Positions 1 to 8,061 of a stretch of 37,197 nucleotides of DNA are shown here, piece by piece (positions within the stretch are counted from its first letter, which is position 1; each line of letters begins with the position of its first letter). The notes beneath the pieces were generated by a model. It was not told the DNA's origin. It did not search any database and saw nothing but the letters and a program-made list of their open reading frames with translations. Origin of the DNA: Candidatus Zixiibacteriota bacterium (lineage in GTDB: Bacteria > Zixibacteria > MSB-5A5 > GN15 > FEB-12); contig JBFMGC010000027.1 in assembly GCA_040752815.1 (NCBI GenBank), positions 1 to 37,197 on the forward strand, given 5' to 3'. Made by a program: the position numbers and the translations under genes.

Positions 1-4
1 GTAA

Positions 5-907
5 CTACATGTCGTTTATAATGTAATCGTGCGGATTGAGTACTTTGCCGTTTCGCCAAACCTCATAGTGCAGGTGTGGGCCGGTGGAATATCCAGTCGA
101 GCCTACCCTGCCGATCGTCTCGCCCCGCTCCACCAACTGCCCGCGCTGGACGTCGAACGCCGACAAATGGCCATAGCGGGTGACGAAACCATAGCCGTGA
201 TCAATCTCAATAAGTTTACCCAATGCCCGATCCACGACTACCGCCTTAACTCTGCCGGCCGCCGGAGCGATTATCGGAGTGCCGGTATTGCTGGATATGT
301 CGACACCGCGGTGAAGCCGACGGTAGCCCGTGAACGGATCCGGCCTCATACCGTATCCCCTTGAGAGCCAGCCCCTTACCGGCCAGATCGAAGGGGTGTG
401 ATCAAGACGATCTTTGATGTCCTCAAGGCCGGCCTCGAGTTCAGCATACTTTTCGAGCTCAAAGGATGAAAGGCGAAGCAACCGGTCAATCTCGGCCTCC
501 GAGACCACTGCCAGCCGCGTGGTTTCGTCAATCATAGGGGCCAAATGCACCAATGGCCCACCGACTCCGAGTTGACGTTCTTCGACATTAATTTCGGGTA
601 GGCCGAACGCGGTGCGTATTGCTATCTCTTTTTGCACCAATTCGTTATAACGAGCATCGGTTTTTTCAAGATCAGCACGCAGCTGGGTGTATTTGTCGGC
701 CAGTACCTTGTTTTCAGCCCTAAGCCGCTCAAGTTCTGCCTGGTCAACCTCACCGGTAAGATAGGCCGATGCCAGAAGCGAGCTGAGCAGCAGCAGGACA
801 GCTACTCCGGCCAGTCCGGCCCAGAGGTACCAAACGCGGACCGAAAGCTGCCTAGAGAGGTTGCTCGAGTCAGGAACAACAATAAATGTCAATCTTCTGT
901 CAAACAT
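5..907 (-). CDS. Membrane-anchored M23 family metallopeptidase (LytM/NlpD-like)
   Basis: A 300-residue protein predicted to cut or regulate cell-wall peptidoglycan from the periplasmic side. A single membrane segment lies at about residues 27-48 after a short basic N-terminus. A charged region follows at about 53-95 with coiled-coil character, then a linker and a C-terminal M23/LytM domain from about 175. Zinc-binding motifs are intact: HRGVD (H199, D203), the HGYGF and YGHLS histidines H237 and H247, and HLH (H278, H280), so an active enzyme is expected rather than a degenerate activator. The stop codon is only 4 bases from the window edge, so downstream partners cannot be seen. The start codon has only a weak ribosome-binding site, but no better in-frame start exists before the membrane segment. 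Family known; exact substrate bond inferred. Confidence 0.93.
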   Translation of the reverse strand: MFDRRLTFIVVPDSSNLSRQLSVRVWYLWAGLAGVAVLLLLSSLLASAYLTGEVDQAELERLRAENKVLADKYTQLRADLEKTDARYNELVQKEIAIRTAFGLPEINVEERQLGVGGPLVHLAPMIDETTRLAVVSEAEIDRLLRLSSFELEKYAELEAGLEDIKDRLDHTPSIWPVRGWLSRGYGMRPDPFTGYRRLHRGVDISSNTGTPIIAPAAGRVKAVVVDRALGKLIEIDHGYGFVTRYGHLSAFDVQRGQLVERGETIGRVGSTGYSTGPHLHYEVWRNGKVLNPHDYIINDM

Positions 908-1038
908 CCGTGATTCAACAGGTTTGTGCCGAAATTCTGTATGTCAAAGCCTGGGATCGACAGTACGTTCCGACACGTACATAATGGTTGCCCAACGTAG
1001 GCCGCCGGCCACCGCTAGTCAAGCAAAAATCTTTGAGA

Positions 1039-1188
1039 TTATTTTATCAAGATGTACTCGCGGCGGAGTACCTTGTTGACAATCTCGGTCAGCTTATGGG
1101 TCTGCAGATTTTGCAGGCTGTACAGGTGCCAGTAGCGTTTCGGGGGTCGCACTACTTTGGTATCCTTACGTACCGATTTACCTGCCAT
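1039..1188 (-). CDS. Small basic protein of 49 residues, unknown function
   Basis: I do not recognise this protein. The reading frame is open further upstream, but the start at 1188 is favoured because it is preceded by GAAGGAG with about 7 bases before the ATG. The product is rich in Lys and Arg, begins MAGKSVRKDTK, has an aromatic patch PKRYWHLY, and ends in a probable amphipathic helix (KLTEIVNKVLRREY). There is no membrane segment or cysteine. A perfect TATAAT box on the same strand at 1246-1251 would give a leader of about 50 bases, although no good -35 box accompanies it. It is followed 131 bases later by the M23 peptidase gene on the same strand. A nucleic-acid-binding or ribosome-associated role would fit the charge but is only a guess. 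Confidence 0.55.
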   Translation of the reverse strand: MAGKSVRKDTKVVRPPKRYWHLYSLQNLQTHKLTEIVNKVLRREYILIK

Positions 1189-1615
1189 TGCCAACTCCTT
1201 CGAACCAGCCCCCGCGGCCCGATGGAGCTCAGCTTCGTATCTCTCATTATAGTATCGGGCTGGAGTCCGGTTTTGTTGATATTTCTCCGAAAAGACCATT
1301 GCAGGAGACGTGCCGACACGACAGCGCAACCTCACCATCGGCCAAGAATCTCACCCGATTGCCGCCCAACAACTTACGACCGAACCAACCCGCCTGAATA
1401 CCAGGCATATTGTGCAGATTTTGAACAGCGAAGCCGTCCGCCGGTCGGAGACGACAGCCGATGCTCAATTGTTGCTGTTCAGATTCTGAAAAAAAGCAGT
1501 CTTCTGCCCACCTTCCAAGCGGAGGCTTCAAATCCCAGACATCAGACCAGGTTTGACTCGTTGAGGCCCCGTGCCTAAATTGCCGCCACTTCTTCAACTG
1601 AGCGGAGCGTGATTG
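1189..1615. other. Intergenic region between divergent small gene and SDR gene
   Basis: No convincing gene is seen. Open frames cross it on both strands, but their products have no recognisable domain and none has a good ribosome-binding site except the start at 1188. It holds a minus-strand TATAAT at 1246-1251 (candidate -10 for the small gene) and the GGAG ribosome-binding site of the SDR gene at 1604-1607. Confidence 0.5.
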
Positions 1616-2374
1616 ATGGCCACTCTAACCGACAAAATCGTACTTGTAACCGGGGCATCGTCCGGGATCGGACGGGCAACCGCGATTCGATTCTCCCAGG
1701 CAGGCACCCGTGTCATAGTCGCGGCGCGGCGCGATGAGCGGCTTCGGGAGCTGGCTCGCGCACTCCCCAACCCCAGTCATGTTCTCAAACTCGACGTTCG
1801 TGACCGCAACGAAGTTGATTTGGCAATTGCGGGGTTGCCCCCGGAATGGCGCGACATCGACATTCTGGTAAACAACGCCGGGCTCAGCCGTGATTTGAGC
1901 AAACTCCACGAGGGTCGTCCGGAATCCTGGGAGGAGATGATCGATACCAACATAAAGGGACTACTCTGGGTCAGCCGGGCGGTGACTCCGAGAATGGTGG
2001 CCCGGGGCCGCGGGCACGTGATCAATATAGGCTCGATTGCCGGCCACGAGGTCTACCCCGGCGGGAATGTCTATTGCGCCAGTAAGTTTGCGGTCGACGC
2101 CCTCACGAAGGGGTTGCGCATGGACCTAGTGGACACGCCGGTGCGGGTGACGACAGTCGACCCGGGCATGGTCGAGACCGAGTTCTCGGACGTACGTTTC
2201 TACGGCGACAAGGAGCGGGCGAAGAAAGTCTACTCCGGCATTACGCCGCTCACGGGGGATGATGTCGCCGACGCGATCGTCTGGGCGGCCACCCGCCCGG
2301 AGAACGTGCAAATAGCGCAGGTCGTGATTTTGCCGAGCGCGCAGGCCTCGGCGATGGTGGCCCATAGAAAATAG
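1616..2374 (+). CDS. YdfG-like short-chain dehydrogenase/reductase (NADP-dependent 3-hydroxy acid dehydrogenase type)
   Basis: A cytosolic classical SDR of 252 residues, expected to oxidise or reduce 3-hydroxy acids or serine-like substrates with NAD(P). The Rossmann glycine motif TGASSGIG is at residues 12-19. A basic pair (ARR, about 37-39) after the second strand suggests NADP preference. NNAG is at 86-89, and the catalytic S140, Y153 and K157 (YCASK) are all present. The middle and C-terminal parts (PPEWRDIDILVNNAG, GGNVY, TEFSDVRF) match the YdfG subgroup closely. Translation could begin at TTG 1613, but ATG 1616 has the better 8-base spacing from GGAG. It is a lone gene followed at once by a strong hairpin. 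The true substrate is not determined. Confidence 0.9.
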   Translation: MATLTDKIVLVTGASSGIGRATAIRFSQAGTRVIVAARRDERLRELARALPNPSHVLKLDVRDRNEVDLAIAGLPPEWRDIDILVNNAGLSRDLSKLHEGRPESWEEMIDTNIKGLLWVSRAVTPRMVARGRGHVINIGSIAGHEVYPGGNVYCASKFAVDALTKGLRMDLVDTPVRVTTVDPGMVETEFSDVRFYGDKERAKKVYSGITPLTGDDVADAIVWAATRPENVQIAQVVILPSAQASAMVAHRK

Positions 2375-2377
2375 TAG

Positions 2378-2413
2378 GGCAGAACCCTCGCCGCTTCGGC
2401 GAGTGGTTCTGCC
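2378..2413 (+). terminator. Long hairpin directly after the SDR gene
   Basis: Arms GGCAGAACC+CTCGCCG and CGGCGAG+T+GGTTCTGCC pair over 16 bp with one bulged T and a 3-base loop, starting 3 bases after the stop codon. There is no T-tract, so it may be an mRNA-protecting or REP-like structure rather than a classical intrinsic terminator. Confidence 0.5.
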
Positions 2414-2423
2414 ATTGGGTACT

Positions 2424-2443
2424 GTCGGGCGACCCTGCCCGAC
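2424..2443. repeat. 20-bp palindromic element, copy 1
   Basis: GTCGGGC-GACCCT-GCCCGAC is a 7-bp inverted repeat with a 6-base loop. Exactly the same 20 bases occur at 20391-20410, 18 kb away, also between genes. The surrounding sequence differs, so this is a dispersed short element and not a duplicated region. Confidence 0.7.
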
Positions 2444-2479
2444 ATCAGGTAGCCCGCCGCTTGCTGTGGGTCGTCGGAT

Positions 2480-2491
2480 TCGCTTAAGCGA
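2480..2491. repeat. Perfect 12-bp palindrome
   Basis: TCGCTTAAGCGA reads the same on both strands. It lies about 140 bases upstream of the DUF4386 gene, in the same spacer as the hairpin at 2378 and the element at 2424. It could be a regulator binding site or part of a composite intergenic repeat. Confidence 0.4.
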
Positions 2492-2633
2492 CTCTCCCGC
2501 CAGCACACTCACCGAACCATCATTGGCGGGCCACCGGGGCCTATCATGGTATAGAAGATGCAACTTGTCGCATTACGCATCGTGTTTACACGGGACATCG
2601 GAGCAACCTGCAACCAACGAAGGAGACCCACAC

Positions 2634-3311
2634 ATGACTCTGAGGACGAACGCGAGAATCGCGGGCATCACGTTTCTGGGCTACATAGCCGCCGGACTCA
2701 CCAGTATGGCAGTTTACGGCCGGGCAGCGGCCGGAGACGGGATTTCCGAAAGGCTCGCGAGCATCGCCCAGCACGGGTCAGACATGGGCGTTGTCGTAGT
2801 GCTCGGACTGGCCCAAAGCTTCGCCGCTCTGACCCTTGCTGTTACGCTCTACGCTATCACGCGCGATCAGGACAGAGATCTGGCGATGCTGGGGATGATT
2901 AGTCGAGTCGTTGAGGGGGTAATGGGTGGCCTGTCGGTTTCTTCCACGCTGGCGCTGCAGTGGCTGGCGACTGCCGCCGGTCCGGATGCGCCCGACATCA
3001 CGGCTGGGCACGCGCTTGCCGCGTACCTCTTTAGAAACGAAATGGCTCTCTCCGCGACCTTCTTCGCCGCGGGGAGCACCTTCTTCGCCTGGCTCATGCT
3101 GCGCGGTCGCATGATCCCGGTCTCGCTCGCATGGCTGGGCGTGGTTGCGTCGGTTCTGTTAGTTATCGCCCTGCCCCTGCAGCTCGCAGGAGCCCTCCGG
3201 GGCCTGATAACACAGCTCATCTGGTTGCCGATGCTCCTGTTCGAGGTCCCGCTTGCGCTATGGCTGATAGTCAAGGGTGTTGCGGTTCCACGACCGAAGC
3301 AGGTTGTGTGA
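2634..3311 (+). CDS. DUF4386-family integral membrane protein
   Basis: A 225-residue, almost wholly hydrophobic protein with about six membrane segments (for example near residues 8-27, 47-70, 80-105 and 130-215). The sequence resembles DUF4386, a family of bacterial inner-membrane proteins without known function. The frame is open from 2403, but ATG 2634 is chosen because AAGGAG precedes it by 8 bases and because the part upstream is not hydrophobic and contains the palindromes listed separately. A central stretch rich in A, G and S (about 95-125) lies between membrane segments. No partner gene is nearby. Family assignment is from overall pattern; function unknown. Confidence 0.8.
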   Translation: MTLRTNARIAGITFLGYIAAGLTSMAVYGRAAAGDGISERLASIAQHGSDMGVVVVLGLAQSFAALTLAVTLYAITRDQDRDLAMLGMISRVVEGVMGGLSVSSTLALQWLATAAGPDAPDITAGHALAAYLFRNEMALSATFFAAGSTFFAWLMLRGRMIPVSLAWLGVVASVLLVIALPLQLAGALRGLITQLIWLPMLLFEVPLALWLIVKGVAVPRPKQVV

Positions 3312-3354
3312 TCAGGTAGGCGAGTTGATTGGCGGGCTCGTGGGCGGCAGTCCT

Positions 3355-3396
3355 GGTCTGCCCCTTCCGGATCCTTTTTCGATACACGGGCAGACC
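3355..3396. terminator. Hairpin downstream of the DUF4386 gene
   Basis: GGTCTGCCC (3355-3363) pairs perfectly with GGGCAGACC (3388-3396) around a 24-base loop that includes a TTTTT run. It may end DUF4386 transcription. Its right arm also serves as the outer left arm of the nested element at 3389-3608, so alternative foldings compete. Confidence 0.45.
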
Positions 3397-3608
3397 GGGA
3401 GAGGCTGTCTCATAAGCTGGAAAAGTTGCGGCAGGCCCTCTGTAGCGCTCGTCGAAAGACGGACGCGGACGGAGACCTGCCGCCGTAATTCTCTCATCTC
3501 CAATGGCGTCAGGTCACTGCCCTATTACTCCCGGTCCCCGGGAGTGGCGGGCTAAGGGCCTGACGCAACTCAAACCAAAACTTTTGGGACAGCCTCAGGA
3601 CGTCTGCC
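3389..3608. mobile_element. MITE-like non-coding element of nested inverted repeats
   Basis: The core is 3401-3596. Its left end (3401-3438) and right end (3556-3596) form an imperfect terminal inverted repeat of about 40 bp: GAGGCTGTC is identical at both tips, CA and AAG match further in, and the inner GTTGCG-x-CAGGCCC matches with one mismatch. Beyond the core, GGCAGAC (3389-3395) pairs with GTCTGCC (3602-3608) at equal distance. Inside are ACCTGCCGCC/GGCGTCAGGT (3475-3484/3505-3514, 9 of 10) and CTCCCGG/CCGGGAG (3528-3544). No transposase or other credible gene is present. Tips of the GAGGCTGTCxCAxAAG type resemble insertion sequence ends, so a non-autonomous element is a reasonable reading. 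No clear target duplication was found. A structured RNA is the alternative. Confidence 0.5.
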
Positions 3609-3677
3609 GCGCACGGAAAGAGGTGGGCCACCGACTGGCAGGTTCACGCCAAGGTGAGCAGGCGAAGCGGACCTGCT

Positions 3678-4886
3678 CTACCTCTTCCGCGGCTTGAGGC
3701 CCAAACCGGTTATTGCCGCGGGAAGCAGATGCTTGCGGTTCAGGATATGATAAACTATCGCCAGCACCACATACACCGCGGCGACCTCCATCCTGATTTT
3801 CGATACAACAAGTTGGGCCGTGAACAACACCACCAGCAATATACCGTCCATGCGGCTCAGTTTCAAATTGACCAGCACAGCGACGGCGAAGATCGACTGG
3901 GCGGCGGTCAGGTACAACTCGTGCTGCTGGAGGGTATCGAGCACGAACGGGCGGATCGCGCCACCCGAGATCGCGAACACGAGCGGGATCGTGCCGACCA
4001 GCAAGGTCCACTGGTTCACTTTCGAGGATATCAGTGCTTTGATGGCCGACTGTGCGCTGCCCCGCAGGGTCCAGGTGATCGCGATGATGAACTCGGGCGC
4101 CTCGGACGCGATCGGCGCCAGCCACTGCACGAGCAAAAACTCGCTCACCCCGAGCTGGTGCCCGGTCTCCACCAGTGACTCGGCGAACGGCTCGGCCACG
4201 AGAAAAATCGCGGCGCCGGACCATATGAAGAAGATCACCGTCATGATCCGCCGGGGCAGATCATTCATGTTGGCCAAAACCTTCACCGGCCCGACAAACT
4301 CCGGCTCGGTGACCTCCATCTGGGCAGCCCGCCGAGTGTAAAGCACGAAGAGAGTTACCAGGATGACCGTATCGATGAGATTGAGGCTGCCCTTGAGGGG
4401 AATGATGAACGAATAAAGTGTCGCCATGGCGAGATAGAAGATCTCGCAACGCTGGCTTTCGTCGAGGACGAGCTCTTTCTTTTTCCACGCCAGGATAAAG
4501 ACGAAAAGAATAACCGGCCAACCGACCCCGACCAGCAATCGGTTCGCGCCGGTCATGTTGGCAATGGCGTAATGCGCCTGGGTGGGATCGTGAGCCGACT
4601 TCCAGGTAAAGACAAAGTCGACAGCGTACTCCGGCAGAACGGCAATCAGCGCGAGCAGCGCCACCGCCAGTGATTCCGAGATGTCGATCTCGGCGGCTTC
4701 CGCGCCCCAGCTAAGTATAAACGCCGCGCCAAAGATACCCACGCCGAACACGAGCGCGCCGAGCCAGGGTGTCAGATGCGTGTGAGTATAACCGAAGTAC
4801 ATTCCCGGTATGGTCACCAGGAAGGCCAGATACAGGAGTATGTAGACGCCGGACTTTACTTCAAGCCGCTCGCGGGGTGCACTCAT
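3678..4886 (-). CDS. Sodium/calcium exchanger (CaCA) family membrane protein
   Basis: A 402-residue inner-membrane antiporter with about ten to eleven membrane segments. It carries the two alpha-repeats of the CaCA superfamily. The first, at about residues 58-95, has the GAEAAE motif and a conserved acidic LPEY. The second, at about 255-305, has ASEAPEF followed by a polar SSKVNQW stretch. The expected role is export of calcium, or another cation, in exchange for sodium or protons; ion choice cannot be read with certainty. The gene is last in the minus-strand run after nuoN, DUF502 and the EIIA-CBS gene, starting 25 bases after the EIIA-CBS stop codon, so it is likely co-transcribed with that regulator. 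The C-terminus is basic (LKPRKR) and cytosolic by the positive-inside rule. Confidence 0.88.
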   Translation of the reverse strand: MSAPRERLEVKSGVYILLYLAFLVTIPGMYFGYTHTHLTPWLGALVFGVGIFGAAFILSWGAEAAEIDISESLAVALLALIAVLPEYAVDFVFTWKSAHDPTQAHYAIANMTGANRLLVGVGWPVILFVFILAWKKKELVLDESQRCEIFYLAMATLYSFIIPLKGSLNLIDTVILVTLFVLYTRRAAQMEVTEPEFVGPVKVLANMNDLPRRIMTVIFFIWSGAAIFLVAEPFAESLVETGHQLGVSEFLLVQWLAPIASEAPEFIIAITWTLRGSAQSAIKALISSKVNQWTLLVGTIPLVFAISGGAIRPFVLDTLQQHELYLTAAQSIFAVAVLVNLKLSRMDGILLVVLFTAQLVVSKIRMEVAAVYVVLAIVYHILNRKHLLPAAITGLGLKPRKR

Positions 4887-4911
4887 GTAGTAATTCCTGT
4901 GTCGTGGATTC

Positions 4912-5817
4912 TCAGCCGCGAATCACCATGTTGACGATGTCTTTTCTCAGCAGAACCCCCACGAGCGTGTGCTGATCGGTGACGAACACGCGACGCACGT
5001 CCTTGAAAATCATCATCGCCGCAACCTCGACAATTCTCGTATCCGGACTGACCACCTCGTAGTCCTGTCGAAACAGTTGCGCGACTTTGATCTTATCTTC
5101 TCGTTTTAGCAGCTCCTCGAACGGCTCGACATCGAGCGAGTAATTGAGATTGGAGATAAGCGCCTTGTAGTCGGGCAGCGCAGCCTTGATCAAGTCGCGG
5201 TCGTCGATCACACCGAGCAGCTTGTCGTTCTGATCGACCACCGCCAGGGCCGACAGGCGGTGGCGGAACATCCGGTTGGCCACTTCTTTGAGCGTGTCCT
5301 CGGGCGTCACCTTGGCGACATTGTGCCGCATGACGTCTTTGACCATCAGTTCCTTGTCGACCGTCACCCCGGTATCGGCGATCAGTTTGATCAGATCCGC
5401 CTTGGTAGCGGCCGCCAGCACTTTTTGAAGGGTTCCCTCGCCGCGGGCAAAGGCAGCCAGGCCGGACAGCGTCTGCAGGTAGAGTTTGGCGATAGTCGAC
5501 GGCGTGAGCAGCAGGCAGATGACATGCACCGGGATATTGTCGGCGGTCTTCTCAAGCAACCCTTCGCGTGAGATGCCGATCAGGATGTACATTTCGGACA
5601 CGGCATCGGTGCGGGCGTGCGGGAAGGCGAATCCGCGCCCGTACGAGGTGTTCTCGATTTCCTCGCGCTCGCGGATCGACTGCATGATTTTGACGAGATC
5701 AAGGCTGATTCCCTCGGACGTGATCTGCTCGAGCAGCTCGATCACCGCCTCGTCTTTAGTTCGGGCCCGCAGATCCAGCCTGATCCGCCGCTCCATGAGC
5801 AAATTAGCAAGTTTCAT
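4912..5817 (-). CDS. EIIA-type PTS domain fused to a CBS-domain pair (regulatory protein)
   Basis: A 301-residue cytosolic protein. Residues 1-145 form a PTS EIIA type-2 (fructose/nitrogen-regulatory) domain with the phosphorylatable histidine H67 in GFAFPHAR. Residues about 155-215 and 240-300 form two CBS motifs (VKDVMRHNVAKVTPEDTL and YEVVSPDTRIVEVAAMMIF), which usually bind adenine nucleotides. No EIIB or EIIC domain is present, so a regulatory rather than sugar-transporting role is likely, perhaps sensing phosphorylation and energy state. The ATG overlaps the DUF502 stop (ATGA, 4 bases), and the cation exchanger follows 25 bases later, suggesting the protein adjusts that exchanger. The partnership is inferred from gene order only. 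Confidence 0.9.
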   Translation of the reverse strand: MKLANLLMERRIRLDLRARTKDEAVIELLEQITSEGISLDLVKIMQSIREREEIENTSYGRGFAFPHARTDAVSEMYILIGISREGLLEKTADNIPVHVICLLLTPSTIAKLYLQTLSGLAAFARGEGTLQKVLAAATKADLIKLIADTGVTVDKELMVKDVMRHNVAKVTPEDTLKEVANRMFRHRLSALAVVDQNDKLLGVIDDRDLIKAALPDYKALISNLNYSLDVEPFEELLKREDKIKVAQLFRQDYEVVSPDTRIVEVAAMMIFKDVRRVFVTDQHTLVGVLLRKDIVNMVIRG

Positions 5818-6467
5818 ATACTCTGACCCTTGTCGACAACGACCGGCGCGGGCGAGCCGCTCCTGATCACCTTGGGCGACACCACCCCGCCGGACACACA
5901 GAACTTAACACCATCTTCGATTGTCATATCGATAATTCTCACCTCTTCCTCCGGGATCATCACGGTCATTCCGGATACGGGGGTGGGCGTCGAGGGAATG
6001 AAACAGATGCAGTACACTCGCTCCTTCCCGTAACTGACTATAGTGACGCGCTGCGTAATAAAACAGATGCTATAAGCGCCGATTCGCGGGTACTCGATCA
6101 TAGCAACCTGCTGGAACGACGTTTTGTCGGCGCTGGTAATCGAAGTCAGCAGCTGTTTACTGGCGCCGTAGATAGGACGAACAAAAGGCAGTCCGGCCAG
6201 CAGGCGGTCGCCGATACGATAGAGCTCCGACCCGATCAGGTTGCGGGTCAGCAGTCCGGCGAGCAAGATAATCAGCAGCGTGGCCAGCACGCCGAGGCCG
6301 ATATGATAAGTCCCCAGCAGTTTTCCCAGGTACGGGCCGAGAATTCCGTCGATCGTCTCAAACAGAAAGCGGAGTACCAAAAAGGTGATGATAATCGGCA
6401 CGACCACCAGCACTCCGCCAAGGAAGTACTTCTTAAATATGTCAAATATAGAACCGGCTACCGACAT
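5814..6467 (-). CDS. DUF502 family membrane protein
   Basis: A 217-residue protein typical of DUF502. Two membrane segments (about residues 13-37 and 54-78) are followed by a soluble C-terminal domain with the family's GLPFVRPIYGASKQ segment and a PTPVSGMTVMIPEEEV stretch. DUF502 proteins are widespread in bacteria and plants and have no settled biochemical role. The start at 6467 is chosen because the membrane segment begins right after it; the open frame extends to 6530, but the extra 21 residues are unlike the family. The gene follows nuoN after about 80 bases and overlaps the EIIA-CBS gene by 4 bases, so it heads the small regulatory/transport tail of the operon. Confidence 0.88.
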   Translation of the reverse strand: MSVAGSIFDIFKKYFLGGVLVVVPIIITFLVLRFLFETIDGILGPYLGKLLGTYHIGLGVLATLLIILLAGLLTRNLIGSELYRIGDRLLAGLPFVRPIYGASKQLLTSITSADKTSFQQVAMIEYPRIGAYSICFITQRVTIVSYGKERVYCICFIPSTPTPVSGMTVMIPEEEVRIIDMTIEDGVKFCVSGGVVSPKVIRSGSPAPVVVDKGQSI

Positions 6468-6491
6468 AGTTTCATCGCAGACGGGCACACT

Positions 6492-6512
6492 ACCGCCGGT
6501 TAAGGGCGGTAA
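6492..6512 (-). terminator. Small hairpin between nuoN and the DUF502 gene
   Basis: TACCGCC (6492-6498) pairs with GGCGGTA (6506-6512), loop 7 bases. No T-tract follows on the minus strand, so partial attenuation or mRNA processing between nuoN and the downstream genes is more likely than full termination. Confidence 0.3.
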
Positions 6513-6545
6513 CCAGCTGGAACAAAACACATTTTGAAGCCGGGG

Positions 6546-8057
6546 TCAAGGGAGTATGAAGCCGAACGAGAGAGGGATTTGCGAGGCGAACTGGATTATC
6601 GGTTGGGGATAGAGGCCGAAGAGAATCACGCCGACCAGGCCAAGCAGAATGACCGCCACCGCCGGCGGATTGAAGGCCATAGTTACCGGTTCGGCGCGCT
6701 TGCCGAAATACATCAGGCGAATCACGTTGGCATAATAGTACAGGGCGAACACCGATGTCAGCAGCCCCACACCGACCAGCCAGTACAGCCATTGCAGGCC
6801 CGGCCGGCTGCCGGCTTGTTTGATCGCCGCCGCGAAGACGTAGAACTTGCCAACAAACCCAGCCAGCGGCGGAATACCGGTCAGCGATAACAGAAACACC
6901 GTTAGGGACAGGGCGATAAACGGCGAGCTTCGCGCCAGGCCGTCGTACTCCGCAATCTCGCAACTGCCGGTCTTATCTTCGAAAAGCGTGACGATTGCGA
7001 AGGCTCCCATATTGGTGAACAGGTACGCAAACATATAAAACGCTACCGAGGCCAGGCCCAACTCGTTCATGGCGAGCATGCCGATCATCACGTAGCCGGC
7101 GTGAGCAATCGACGAGTACGCCAGCATCCGTTTGATGTTGGTTTGACGGATTGCGACAGTGTTGCCCAGGATCATCGCCGCCGCGGCCAGCACGCCCACC
7201 AGGACTCCCCAGTCGTTCGGCGCCATGAGCGGTTCGTAGAACGAGAAGAGTCCGACCACCACGACATTGATAAAAGCCACCAGTCCGGCCGACTTGGAGC
7301 CGACCGACAGAAACGCAGTCACCGGTGTCGGCGCGCCCTCGTACACATCGGGTGCCCACTGATGAAACGGCGGCAGGGCGAGCTTGAACCCGAGACCGGC
7401 GACTATGGCGATTATCGCCAGGAGGAGAATCGCTCCCATCTCCCCCTGCGTGTACAGCTGCTTGGTAGCAAGGCTCATCTGCATCTGAAGCAGGTCGGTG
7501 CTGCCGCACAAGCCATACAGGAACGAAATACCATAGAGCAGCAGCGCCGACGAGAACGCACCGACGATCAAGTACTTGATACCGGCCTCGACCGATTTCT
7601 TGTCATCTTTGAAGAACGCCGCCAGCACAAAGAGCGGAATGGTGGTCAGTTCCAGGCCGATATACAACGACAGCAGTTCCCGCGACGATGCCAGAAACAT
7701 CATGCCGACAGTCGAGAGCATGATGAGGCCGAAAAACTCACCGCGATGATTGACGATCTTCTTGTGCGTGATGCCGAGCGAGCTACCGACCGTCATGAAC
7801 GCGGCGCCTATGAAGATAACCTTGAAAAACAGCGCCAGCGGGTTGTTGAAGAACATGTTGCCGAAGCCGCGACCGTAGCCGGCGTACGCGAGGATTACCC
7901 CGGTCAGCGCCAGCACGCCCAGGGAGAGATAACCGACCAGGTTGCCGTTCCGGCGGCGCGTAACGATATCGGCGGTCATCACCAGGAGCGCGCCGAGAAA
8001 CAGCACGATCTCCGGCGCCATCATGCGCAGACTGACTTCAGGCAGTTGGAACTCCAT
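6546..8057 (-). CDS. nuoN: NADH-quinone oxidoreductase subunit N
   Basis: A 503-residue, 14-helix antiporter-like subunit of the complex I membrane arm, of normal length. Recognisable features are the conserved KYLIVGAFSSALLLYG segment with its lysine (helix 7 region), the channel stretch FKLALPPFHQWAPDVYEGAP, SVGSKSAG, and the helix-12 lysine in FVGKFYVF. These carry the proton path in this subunit family. It is the last nuo gene of the operon, starting 4 bases after the nuoM stop, which suggests translational coupling. It works with NuoL and NuoM as three parallel proton (or sodium) channels driven by quinone reduction. Confidence 0.97.
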   Translation of the reverse strand: MEFQLPEVSLRMMAPEIVLFLGALLVMTADIVTRRRNGNLVGYLSLGVLALTGVILAYAGYGRGFGNMFFNNPLALFFKVIFIGAAFMTVGSSLGITHKKIVNHRGEFFGLIMLSTVGMMFLASSRELLSLYIGLELTTIPLFVLAAFFKDDKKSVEAGIKYLIVGAFSSALLLYGISFLYGLCGSTDLLQMQMSLATKQLYTQGEMGAILLLAIIAIVAGLGFKLALPPFHQWAPDVYEGAPTPVTAFLSVGSKSAGLVAFINVVVVGLFSFYEPLMAPNDWGVLVGVLAAAAMILGNTVAIRQTNIKRMLAYSSIAHAGYVMIGMLAMNELGLASVAFYMFAYLFTNMGAFAIVTLFEDKTGSCEIAEYDGLARSSPFIALSLTVFLLSLTGIPPLAGFVGKFYVFAAAIKQAGSRPGLQWLYWLVGVGLLTSVFALYYYANVIRLMYFGKRAEPVTMAFNPPAVAVILLGLVGVILFGLYPQPIIQFASQIPLSFGFILP

Positions 8058-8061
8058 GGCG

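Noticed and set aside
963-980. GTACGT/ACGTAC inverted repeat as terminator of the 49-residue gene
   Set aside because: The stem has six pairs and no T-tract follows on the minus strand; at most a weak operator-like palindrome near the M23 gene.
1247-1597. Minus-strand open frame of 116 codons upstream of the small gene
   Set aside because: No ribosome-binding site, no family resemblance, and irregular composition; it also covers the TATAAT box at 1246-1251 only at its end. I treat the region as intergenic.
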